Assembly (NCBI GenBank): GCA_904501895.1
Contig: CAJGCX010000019.1
Span: forward strand, 1-18,360
DNA length: 18,360 nucleotides
Source of the DNA: Clostridiaceae bacterium
Lineage (GTDB): Bacteria; Bacillota; Clostridia; Oscillospirales; Acutalibacteraceae
Direction of reading: 5' to 3'
Shown: one piece after another, positions 1 through 6,505 of the stretch
Layout: each line of letters starts with the position of its first letter
Numbering within the stretch: the stretch's first letter is position 1
The notes under the pieces: model-generated
Seen by the model: only the letters and a program-made list of their open reading frames with translations
Told to the model about the DNA's origin: nothing
Databases searched by the model: none
Made by a program: the position numbers and the translations under genes

Positions 1-238
1 AGTTAGCACCATTGATTTCAAGATAATATTTATCTGCTGTCGGAATTTCTTCCATATCAATTTCCTTATAGTAACAGCAAGTGCCACGGTAATAGTCGTT
101 ACCACCATCCTGACCGTCAATTGCATTCCAGCAATGAGGAATGTTCACGAAATCCCAATCGGCAGGAACTGTTGCAGGTACTGTATCCACGCCTTTACGG
201 AAAGACCATTTACGATTTAAGCTTATAATTTTTCTCAT
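1..238 (-). CDS. Glycoside hydrolase family 2 enzyme, N-terminal fragment
   Basis: Only the first 79 codons are in the window; the frame is open to the left edge. The protein starts MRKIISLNRKWSFRKG and continues through W-D-F-V-N-I-P-H-C-W-N and D-Y-Y-R-G, the typical opening of the N-terminal sugar-binding jelly-roll domain of GH2 enzymes (beta-galactosidase, beta-glucuronidase and relatives). There is no signal peptide, so a cytoplasmic enzyme acting on imported glycosides is likely. The ATG at 238 is preceded by a good ribosome-binding site (AAAGGAGTG, complement of 246-254). It lies 32 bp behind the symporter gene on the same strand and is probably co-transcribed with it. The catalytic domain is outside the window, so substrate specificity cannot be read. 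Confidence 0.85.
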   Translation of the reverse strand, partial: MRKIISLNRKWSFRKGVDTVPATVPADWDFVNIPHCWNAIDGQDGGNDYYRGTCCYYKEIDMEEIPTADKYYLEINGAN

Positions 239-270
239 ATATATACACTCCTTTACTTCGTTTCAATAAT

Positions 271-1680
271 TTATTTTTCATCAGCCTTAGCCAATTCTTG
301 TTCTTCTTTTTTACCGATATTATAGATAAATGCCATTGAAAGGAAAGCAATAAGTGAACCTACTGCAAGAACTATGAAGTAAAGATTCTTTACTTTTTCA
401 CCAAAGTCTGCAGACTGAACAGCATTTTCGCCTTCAACGAAACCGATAGCAATAAGTCCCCAAGAAACAACAGCCTGACCGATACCTTGTGAAAGCTTAC
501 GGAAGAATGAATAGAGAGCATAAAGTGAGCCTTCTTCACTCTTACCTGTTTTTCTGTAGCTTACTTCAATACAGTCAGCAACAATAGCCCAAACTGAAAT
601 CTGGAATACTGCGTTACCGATATTAAGACCCATAAGGCAGATTATATAAAGAAGCATGCCTTTTCCGTCAGGAGACATAGGTACAAAGAGAGAAATCAAG
701 CCTGATATAGCACCGATAAGCATACATGTCACAATAACACTCTTTTTACCAAACTTAGCAGTAAGTTTTCCTAAAAGTGCCATAAACACAATCATTGGAG
801 CATAAGAGCCAATCATTGCAATACCAACTTTTCCTGTATCCTGGAAGAAATACTGGAAAACCATATTGTTAAGCGCCATTGTTGAATTGAAAAGTGCAAC
901 TGATGCAACTGATGCAATTGTAGCACCAACCATAGCTCTGTTAGTGAAGAATGACTTGAATGCTGAGAAGAAAGCAGCAAGCATATTTTTGCTTTCTGTA
1001 CTGTCCTCACGCTGTACTCTTTCCTTAACAAGCTTTGTTGTTCCCCAAAGAGTTGCAAACGCAACAATTGACATAACTAACGCAACAGGAAGAAGTGTTT
1101 CACCCTTGAGAACCTCTTCTTCAATACCTGTTACAGGATTTGCAACCTTATTATAAACGATACCCGGAAGAATAATCATAATAACAATTGCCGGTAAAGC
1201 AGCACCTACGCTACGGAATGTAGAAAGAGAAACCTTTTCCTGTGGGTCGCTTGTAATAACACTATGAAGTGAACCATAAGGCACATTAACCATTGTGTAA
1301 GCAATTGACCATAAGCAATAAGCAATAAGGCACCAAGCATATTTACCTGCATAAGGCAATGATGTTATAGGGGCAAAAATCATTACGTTGAATACAACAA
1401 GGATTAATCCACCAGCTATAATCCATGGCATATATTTGCTTTTTTTGCCAATTCTTTTTGTATCAACAAGGTTACCGATAACAACATCATTGATAGCATC
1501 AAAGATTTTTGAAATAAGAATAATTACAGCATAGTCTGCTGCTTTGATACCTATGTATTGCAGATAAAAAAGCTGCATAAAGGTTGAAACGAGCTGAAAT
1601 GAAAAACCACAACCCATATCACCCATTGCATAACCTATTTTGTCCTGCCAACCAAATGGTCGAATATTCTGTTCTTTCAC
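271..1680 (-). CDS. GPH/MelB-family sugar:cation symporter (transporter 1)
   Basis: This 469-residue, strongly hydrophobic protein has the size and pattern of the 12-helix glycoside-pentoside-hexuronide:cation symporter family. Family marks visible are FDAINDVVIG (D61 and D65, matching the cation-site Asp55/Asp59 pair of MelB), YTMVNVPYGSL (about 133-143) and the following D-P-x-x-x-x-x-L-S-x-x-R loop. The position of MelB Asp124 is Asn (N137), as in many glucuronide- and xyloside-type members, so coupling may differ from MelB; that is inference. The start is GTG at 1680 with only a weak purine-rich ribosome-binding site, and no better start precedes the first helix. It has its own promoter (1725-1753) and probably forms a two-gene operon with the GH2 gene, supplying its substrate. 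The exact sugar is unknown. Confidence 0.88.
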   Translation of the reverse strand: MKEQNIRPFGWQDKIGYAMGDMGCGFSFQLVSTFMQLFYLQYIGIKAADYAVIILISKIFDAINDVVIGNLVDTKRIGKKSKYMPWIIAGGLILVVFNVMIFAPITSLPYAGKYAWCLIAYCLWSIAYTMVNVPYGSLHSVITSDPQEKVSLSTFRSVGAALPAIVIMIILPGIVYNKVANPVTGIEEEVLKGETLLPVALVMSIVAFATLWGTTKLVKERVQREDSTESKNMLAAFFSAFKSFFTNRAMVGATIASVASVALFNSTMALNNMVFQYFFQDTGKVGIAMIGSYAPMIVFMALLGKLTAKFGKKSVIVTCMLIGAISGLISLFVPMSPDGKGMLLYIICLMGLNIGNAVFQISVWAIVADCIEVSYRKTGKSEEGSLYALYSFFRKLSQGIGQAVVSWGLIAIGFVEGENAVQSADFGEKVKNLYFIVLAVGSLIAFLSMAFIYNIGKKEEQELAKADEK

Positions 1681-1706
1681 TTTATCACAGTCTTTCTTTT
1701 TATATT

Positions 1707-1717
1707 AGCAAATTGCT
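1707..1717. promoter_or_regulatory. Possible operator, small palindrome
   Basis: The site AGCAA-A-TTGCT is a 5+1+5 inverted repeat. It lies about 8 bp downstream of the -10 box of the transporter 1/GH2 promoter, near the expected transcription start. This is a usual place for a repressor site, but the palindrome is short and no second copy was noticed, so it could be chance. Confidence 0.25.
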
Positions 1718-1724
1718 TGATATT

Positions 1725-1753
1725 ATTTTAAACTAATTTTTTTCTCTTTTCAA
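1725..1753 (-). promoter_or_regulatory. SigA-type promoter for transporter 1 and GH2
   Basis: On the minus strand, TTGAAA (1748-1753) and TAAAAT (1725-1730) are separated by exactly 17 bp, each one base off consensus. It lies just downstream of the terminator of the preceding symporter gene and 45 bp upstream of the GTG start, so the transporter 1/GH2 pair can be transcribed independently. Confidence 0.7.
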
Positions 1754-1762
1754 GTATTGTTC

Positions 1763-1788
1763 AAAAAACGGTGATGTTACCACCACCG
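1763..1788 (-). terminator. Rho-independent terminator of transporter 2
   Basis: On the minus strand an 8-bp stem (CGGTGGTG / CATCACCG, one G-U pair) closes a GTAA loop of the GNRA type and is followed directly by six T (1763-1768). It begins 20 bp after the stop of the 1809-3296 gene and separates it from the next promoter. Confidence 0.85.
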
Positions 1789-1808
1789 CTTTCATATGTC
1801 AGATTAAA

Positions 1809-3296
1809 TTATTCAGCTATTTCTGCTTTTGCTGCCTCACGTCTTTCAGCAAGCTCAGCCTGCATTGTAGCGAGAGTTTTCTTATCAAGGTTGTAAACAA
1901 GACCAAGACCAACAAACTGGAAGATACCTGCAATAAGATAAAGAACAGCAACAAGCATACGAATGTCACAAGCTACTTCCCAGCTGAGTAAGTTAACGTC
2001 AATCTGTGTGAAGTTACCGTTTGCATCAGGAGCACTATTGTTCACATAACCCATTGTACCCATAATTGCAACTGCAACTGCAGGACCTACACCCTGAGCA
2101 AGCTTACGGAAGAATGAGTGAAGTGAATAAACTGTACCTTCTTCACGAGTACCTGTTTTCCACTCGTTGTAGTCGATAGCATCGCCCATCATAGCCCAAG
2201 AAACTGTTGAGTAAATACCAAGACCGAGTGCACAGATAAGCTGACCAACGATATAAACGATTAAGTCAAGCTTTGTATTTTCTTCTGTAACAGGAATAAT
2301 TCCGAGTGGTGCAAGTAAAAGAATAGCAGCACCTATAATGTAGCAAACTGAACCAATTGCTGAAAGCTCTTTTTTACCAAACTTTTTAACCATCTTACGA
2401 GCAAGTGGTGTGAAAAGTACGATAGGAATCATTGCAAACATTGAAACAAGACCTGAAATCTTTGTGTTGTCAAAGTAAATCTGGAATGTAACTGTAACTG
2501 CTGTTGTAGCACCCTGCATACCGATGAACATACCCATAGCAGCAAGTGTCGCACCAACTGCAGGTCTGTTTTTAACAAAGTTGCCCATAGCCTTGAAAAC
2601 ATTGAATTTAGGCTGGTCTTCATTACACTGAACATCAGTGTCAACACGGATTTCAGTGTTTCTGATCATAACCTGGAAACAGATAAATCCGACAAATCCC
2701 ATAATAAGAGCCATAATGAATACACGAGTACCGTTAAGTGATTCATCTTCGTTGTAAATGATAAATGGGAAAACTACCATCGGAACCATGTTACCGATCA
2801 TACCACCGATTGAACGCCAAGCAGAAAGTGAAGCTCTGTCAGCATCATCAGATGAAATGAGTGATAAGAGTGAACCGTAAGGAACGTTAGCTATTGTATA
2901 GAAAGCGTCCCAAAGCACATAACCGCCGATGAAAATGAAAATCTTTGCAACAAGAGGAGCCTTTGTTGCAGGAATAAAGCAACAAGCACCGCCAATAATA
3001 AGTCCGATTGAACCTATAAGTATATACTGCAAGAATTTGTTTCTCTTATACTTTCTCTTGTCAGCGTCAATAATTGAACCGATAAGCGGGTCGTTAATTG
3101 CGTCCCAAACCTGAACTACCACCAAAAGAATAGAGTACCATGCGCTAAGACCCATAACCTGTGTCCAGAAAAGTGCCATTGTACCTTTAAGCGCAAAAGA
3201 CATATTACAACCCAGGTCACCCATCATATAAGCCACTGAGTCGCGCATACCGAACTTGCGGTATCCGTTAGCATCGAGTTTTTTCTCTTTTGCCAT
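1809..3296 (-). CDS. GPH/MelB-family sugar:cation symporter (transporter 2)
   Basis: This 495-residue polytopic membrane protein is a paralogue of the neighbouring symporter. It keeps WDAINDPLIGSIID (D65 and D69 match the MelB cation-site aspartates), YTIANVPYGSL with Asn in place of MelB Asp124, and the usual GPH loop S-D-D-A-D-R-A-S-L-S-A-W-R. The C-terminal tail is charged and Ala/Glu-rich, in the cytoplasm by family topology. The ATG at 3296 has a strong AGGGGG ribbosome-binding site on the minus strand. It is divergent from the AraC-family gene across a 207-bp control region, so it is the likeliest direct target of that regulator. It ends in its own terminator. The substrate cannot be told from sequence; an oligosaccharide or glycoside is likely given the nearby GH2 gene. 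Confidence 0.88.
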   Translation of the reverse strand: MAKEKKLDANGYRKFGMRDSVAYMMGDLGCNMSFALKGTMALFWTQVMGLSAWYSILLVVVQVWDAINDPLIGSIIDADKRKYKRNKFLQYILIGSIGLIIGGACCFIPATKAPLVAKIFIFIGGYVLWDAFYTIANVPYGSLLSLISSDDADRASLSAWRSIGGMIGNMVPMVVFPFIIYNEDESLNGTRVFIMALIMGFVGFICFQVMIRNTEIRVDTDVQCNEDQPKFNVFKAMGNFVKNRPAVGATLAAMGMFIGMQGATTAVTVTFQIYFDNTKISGLVSMFAMIPIVLFTPLARKMVKKFGKKELSAIGSVCYIIGAAILLLAPLGIIPVTEENTKLDLIVYIVGQLICALGLGIYSTVSWAMMGDAIDYNEWKTGTREEGTVYSLHSFFRKLAQGVGPAVAVAIMGTMGYVNNSAPDANGNFTQIDVNLLSWEVACDIRMLVAVLYLIAGIFQFVGLGLVYNLDKKTLATMQAELAERREAAKAEIAE

Positions 3297-3322
3297 TTTA
3301 ATTTCCCCCTAAGAAATATGTA

Positions 3323-3351
3323 ATAATAACATCAAGTACATACATACCCAA
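3323..3351 (-). promoter_or_regulatory. Probable promoter of transporter 2
   Basis: On the minus strand, TATTAT (3323-3328) carries an upstream TGT, making an extended -10, and a poor -35 (TTGGGT, 3346-3351) lies 17 bp away. A weak -35 with an extended -10 would fit an activator-dependent promoter. The same TGTTATTAT element occurs in the transporter 3 promoter. Confidence 0.5.
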
Positions 3352-3372
3352 TCTTGTTATATATATATTTTA

Positions 3373-3386
3373 CAATAAGCTTGTTG
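3373..3386. promoter_or_regulatory. Possible operator in the divergent control region
   Basis: CAATAAG/CTTGTTG is a 7+7 inverted repeat with a single T-G mismatch. It sits 22 bp upstream of the probable transporter 2 -35 box, where an activator such as the adjacent AraC-family protein could bind. No experimental or comparative support is available here. Confidence 0.25.
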
Positions 3387-3443
3387 TTTTCTGTTAGTAA
3401 AGATTTTGTTTTTTTGTGGACTATTTTTATTTTTTACTTGATT

Positions 3444-3471
3444 TTTACCAAAATTTGTACGATAATATAAT
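3444..3471 (+). promoter_or_regulatory. Probable promoter of the AraC-family gene
   Basis: A perfect TATAAT (3466-3471) has a TTTACC -35 (3444-3449) at 16 bp. The expected transcription start is near 3478, which leaves a leader of only about 26 nt before the ATG at 3504. Confidence 0.5.
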
Positions 3472-3476
3472 AAAAA

Positions 3477-3492
3477 TTGTAAATATTTACAA
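3477..3492. promoter_or_regulatory. Perfect 16-bp palindrome at the start of the AraC-family transcript
   Basis: TTGTAAATATTTACAA is a perfect inverted repeat. It covers the predicted transcription start and touches the ribosome-binding site (AAAGGTG, 3491-3497). It could be an operator for repression of the regulator gene, or a weak RNA hairpin hiding the ribosome-binding site. Confidence 0.45.
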
Positions 3493-3503
3493 AGGTGACG
3501 AAT

Positions 3504-4736
3504 ATGACATACGAAAAAGAGCTTAAATTTTTTCGCAACATTCTGAATAATTATAAAATACATTCCTGTATTATTCAGTCTGACGACAAAACCTATCGCA
3601 AGGCTGACGGTGGACTCCGTGACTTTTTAGGTATGGAGGAGGAATATGACCAGCTTTTCTGCACTCCTCACGGAAGCATTACCGAAAATATGATTTGCAA
3701 GATTACAGACATATTCTTCTGCAATTACTACTTTATTCTGTTGCCTGAAGCAAAAACTCCCACAACCTTTATTGCAGGACCATTTATTGACGTCGATTTA
3801 AATCAGAATTCACTTATGGAAATTGCAGAAAAAAACAATCTCCCTATGCATATTTTCTCACACCTTCAGAAATATTACTCAGGTGTACCTGTATATACTG
3901 ACCACGATGTTATTCTGTCACTTTTTAATTCATTTGGTGAAACACTCTGGGGAAGCACGAATAATTTTATTTACAAAACTATAAATATGACTTACAACAA
4001 TCCATCATTCCCAACAGTTGTTAAAAATCTTGATAACAAAACAGATGATGCACTTCTTGCAATGCAGATGCTTGAACGAAGATATGATGGTGAGAGGAAA
4101 ATGATTCAGGCTGTAAGTCAGGGTATGACACATCAGGCAGAGCAGATTCTTTCAAAATCCTCTGCAATTATGCTTGAAATGAGAGTACCTGACCCTGTAA
4201 GAAACATAAAAAATTACAGTATTATCGTCAACACTCTTCTTCGTAAGGCAGCTGAGCAGGGTGGTGTTCATCCTCTATACATTGACGGTGTTTCAACCGA
4301 TTTTGCAAAACGAATTGAGAGAATACGTTCTGTTGAAGAAGGCGTTAATATGCACCACGAGATGATTGATAAGTACTGTCAGCTTGTTAAAAAGCATTCA
4401 ATGAAAAACTATTCTTCTCTTATACAAAAGGTTATTGCACTTGTTGACTTTGATATTACTGCCGATTTAAGCCTTAGTCGTCAGGCTGAAATGCTTAATG
4501 TGAATGCAAGCTATCTTTCAACTCTCTTCAAAAAGGAAACAGGCATCACACTTACTGAATATGTTTCGAAAAAGCGTATTGAACAGGCTGCATTTTTACT
4601 TTCCTCAACAAATCTGCAGGTTCAGATAATCGCACAGAATTGTGGCATTTACGACGTGAACTATTTCACAAAGCTTTTCAAAAAGCACACCGGCAAAACA
4701 CCAAAAGAATACAGAGAAAGCTCCGTAAGCTTCTGA
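3504..4736 (+). CDS. AraC-family transcriptional regulator
   Basis: The 410-residue protein ends in a typical AraC/XylS DNA-binding domain (about 303-405). Its first helix-turn-helix is at about 322-347 (LSLSRQAEMLNVNASYLSTL) and its second at about 371-404, with NYFTKLFKKHTGKTPKEYR, the usual family end. The 300-residue N-terminal part is a sensor region of a type common in clostridial sugar regulators; I do not recognise its ligand. The ATG at 3504 is preferred over an in-frame GTG at 3495, because AAAGGTG at 3491-3497 lies at the right distance from 3504 and overlaps the GTG. It is divergent from transporter 2 and probably activates it in response to a sugar; it may also control the other transporters. 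It converges on transporter 3. Confidence 0.9.
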   Translation: MTYEKELKFFRNILNNYKIHSCIIQSDDKTYRKADGGLRDFLGMEEEYDQLFCTPHGSITENMICKITDIFFCNYYFILLPEAKTPTTFIAGPFIDVDLNQNSLMEIAEKNNLPMHIFSHLQKYYSGVPVYTDHDVILSLFNSFGETLWGSTNNFIYKTINMTYNNPSFPTVVKNLDNKTDDALLAMQMLERRYDGERKMIQAVSQGMTHQAEQILSKSSAIMLEMRVPDPVRNIKNYSIIVNTLLRKAAEQGGVHPLYIDGVSTDFAKRIERIRSVEEGVNMHHEMIDKYCQLVKKHSMKNYSSLIQKVIALVDFDITADLSLSRQAEMLNVNASYLSTLFKKETGITLTEYVSKKRIEQAAFLLSSTNLQVQIIAQNCGIYDVNYFTKLFKKHTGKTPKEYRESSVSF

Positions 4737-4755
4737 TAATCATGATTTATCATAC

Positions 4756-4780
4756 AAAAAGCACCTCAATCGAGGTGCTT
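4756..4780 (-). terminator. Terminator of transporter 3, possibly bidirectional
   Basis: A perfect 9-bp stem (AAGCACCTC / GAGGTGCTT) with a 4-nt loop lies between the convergent AraC-family and transporter 3 genes. On the minus strand the stem runs into five T in all; on the plus strand only the broken tract GATTTATT follows. It should end transporter 3 transcripts well and AraC-family transcripts less well. Confidence 0.8.
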
Positions 4781-4798
4781 GATTTATTGTGTACAATT

Positions 4799-6322
4799 TT
4801 ATTCAGCTGTTGCTTCTGCTTCGTGCTTTTTACGAAGTGCTTCGTAAATTGGTTCCATCTTTTCCTTTGTAAGAGGATAACCGAAACGGAAGATAAGCCA
4901 TACGCTTGTGTAAACGATTGCAGGGATTACAGTACAGATAAACATAATCTTTTTACTTGTATCGTTTTCTGCGATAAAGCCGTTACCTGCTGTAAGGCTA
5001 TCATATTTTGCCCACTGAAGAAGGAAAAGTCCGCCTGCATCAGCGATTGCCTGACCAAACTGACGACCGAATGTGTATGCAGAGTAAACTGCACTTTCAT
5101 TTCTGATGCCTGTTGTGTATTCCTGATAGTCAATAACGTCCATAACAACTGCCCAACAAGTAAGGCTTACGAATGTGTAGCCGAAACCGATAAGGAGCAT
5201 ACAGAGCATATAAAGCCAAGCTGGATAAATGCCCTGCTCAGGGTTAATCCACATAATGAACTTTTCATTGTTTGCAGTAACGAAAAGGAAAATTGAAGCT
5301 ATTGCAGAGATAATTGATGTTTTTCCGCAAAGCTCCTTCTTACCAAATTTTGCAGAAAGCTTTGGTGTGAACAAAATGAGAATTACCATTGGAAGGTAAT
5401 TACAGATTGTACCGATAATGCTGAGTCCTGTGTTTGTGAAGTAGTTCTTATAAAGGTATGTATTGAATGAGCCAAACTGAAGCTGACCGCTGATAAGCAC
5501 ACCTGAAAGAGTAAGTAAAACGAATGGCTTTGACTTGAAAAGACCCTTATAAACGCCCTTTAAGTCAACATTTTCATCTTCAACAGCAGGAACACGTTCC
5601 TTAACCATCTTGTGACCTACAAGGTAAGTAACAATTGAGAAAATACCCATAAGAAGTGCATAGATAAACATTCTGTTACCGTCTGCAACCTCGATTTCAA
5701 GACCTGTCTGCTCGTCAATTCTGCCACTGCCAACGTAAATAACCATTGGAGCAATAAGAAGAACAACTGCACCACCGATACCACTACCAACTGAACGAGC
5801 AGTTGAAAGAACTGTTCTGCCCTGAGGGTCATCAGTAATAACAGAAGCGAGTGAACCGAATGGAATGTTCATTGCAGTGTACATTGTGCAATACACAAGG
5901 TACAGGATAATTGCAAGAACGAATAAAAGCATAGGCTTTTCTGCCAATGTCTGATTATAGAAAACTGAATTAGGGTCATTGAATGGAATAAAGCAGAGAA
6001 CTGTTGAAATTCCCAAAGGAACAGCTACAAGTCTTAAATACTGACGATATTTACCGTCCTTACCTGCCTTACGCTTTGAAACAACAGCACCCCAGAGTGG
6101 GTCGTTAATAACGTCCCAAAGACGAGTGATGATGAACATATAACCAACAAGCTTTGGTGCTATTCCAAAAACGTCAGTCATAAAAATTTTAAGGTAGCTT
6201 GTAATGTAAGTAAGGTTGAACATATTACCTGACTCAGCAATAGTGTAGCCGGCAACATCCTTAAAGCCAATTTTGTTAGGATGATTGTTAACTTCTTTTA
6301 CCTTTTTTTCGTTTTTTGCCAT
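4799..6322 (-). CDS. GPH/MelB-family sugar:cation symporter (transporter 3)
   Basis: This is a 507-residue polytopic membrane protein of the GPH family, more diverged from the other two symporters than they are from each other, as judged by eye. It keeps WDVINDPLWG (D70 and D74, the MelB cation-site pair) and YTAMNIPFGSL, again with Asn at the MelB Asp124 position. The segment after DPLWG lacks the Asp seen in the other two (AVVSKRKAG), and the early GD motif is AES. The ATG at 6322 is preceded on the minus strand by AAAGGGG about 10 nt upstream. It has its own promoter (6356-6384) and terminator (4756-4780), so it is a single-gene unit. The substrate is unknown but probably another glycoside. 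Confidence 0.87.
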   Translation of the reverse strand: MAKNEKKVKEVNNHPNKIGFKDVAGYTIAESGNMFNLTYITSYLKIFMTDVFGIAPKLVGYMFIITRLWDVINDPLWGAVVSKRKAGKDGKYRQYLRLVAVPLGISTVLCFIPFNDPNSVFYNQTLAEKPMLLFVLAIILYLVYCTMYTAMNIPFGSLASVITDDPQGRTVLSTARSVGSGIGGAVVLLIAPMVIYVGSGRIDEQTGLEIEVADGNRMFIYALLMGIFSIVTYLVGHKMVKERVPAVEDENVDLKGVYKGLFKSKPFVLLTLSGVLISGQLQFGSFNTYLYKNYFTNTGLSIIGTICNYLPMVILILFTPKLSAKFGKKELCGKTSIISAIASIFLFVTANNEKFIMWINPEQGIYPAWLYMLCMLLIGFGYTFVSLTCWAVVMDVIDYQEYTTGIRNESAVYSAYTFGRQFGQAIADAGGLFLLQWAKYDSLTAGNGFIAENDTSKKIMFICTVIPAIVYTSVWLIFRFGYPLTKEKMEPIYEALRKKHEAEATAE

Positions 6323-6355
6323 AAAGGTTATTCCCCTTTCACATTAGATAAAAAG

Positions 6356-6384
6356 ATAATAACACTTTTCCGACTGTTTTTCAA
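6356..6384 (-). promoter_or_regulatory. SigA-type promoter of transporter 3
   Basis: On the minus strand, TTGAAA (6379-6384) and TATTAT (6356-6361) are 17 bp apart, and a TGT precedes the -10 (extended -10). It lies 34 bp upstream of the ATG and points away from the TIR operon promoter at 6420-6448. Confidence 0.7.
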
Positions 6385-6419
6385 TAGTTTTATTTTAATG
6401 TGCTCAGGCAACTCTCTTG

Positions 6420-6448
6420 TTGACATAAAATTTTTATAGTATTATAAT
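6420..6448 (+). promoter_or_regulatory. Full-consensus SigA promoter of the TIR operon
   Basis: TTGACA (6420-6425) and TATAAT (6443-6448) are separated by exactly 17 bp, a perfect match to the housekeeping consensus. The start of transcription should be near 6455, leaving a leader of about 50 nt. No other promoter-like site is evident in the 15-bp and shorter gaps downstream, so it probably drives all six genes to 16785. Confidence 0.85.
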
Positions 6449-6505
6449 TGTATAAATAAGTCGAAATTTATCAAATAAAATATAATGGTGATTGGAGATT
6501 CTTTT

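Noticed and set aside
3495..3503. GTG at 3495 as the start of the AraC-family gene
   Set aside because: The GTG is part of the AAAGGTG ribosome-binding site of the ATG at 3504.
4640..5296. A plus-strand open frame rich in cysteine
   Set aside because: It overlaps the end of the AraC-family gene and runs antisense to transporter 3; the cysteines come from reading the complement of Ala/Thr codons. It has no ribosome-binding site and no protein-like pattern.
6485..6505. An in-frame ATG at 6485 as the start of TIR gene 1
   Set aside because: It would add seven residues absent from the paralogues, and the GGAG ribosome-binding site lies between it and the ATG at 6506, where all paralogues begin with MAVFKCKMCGG.
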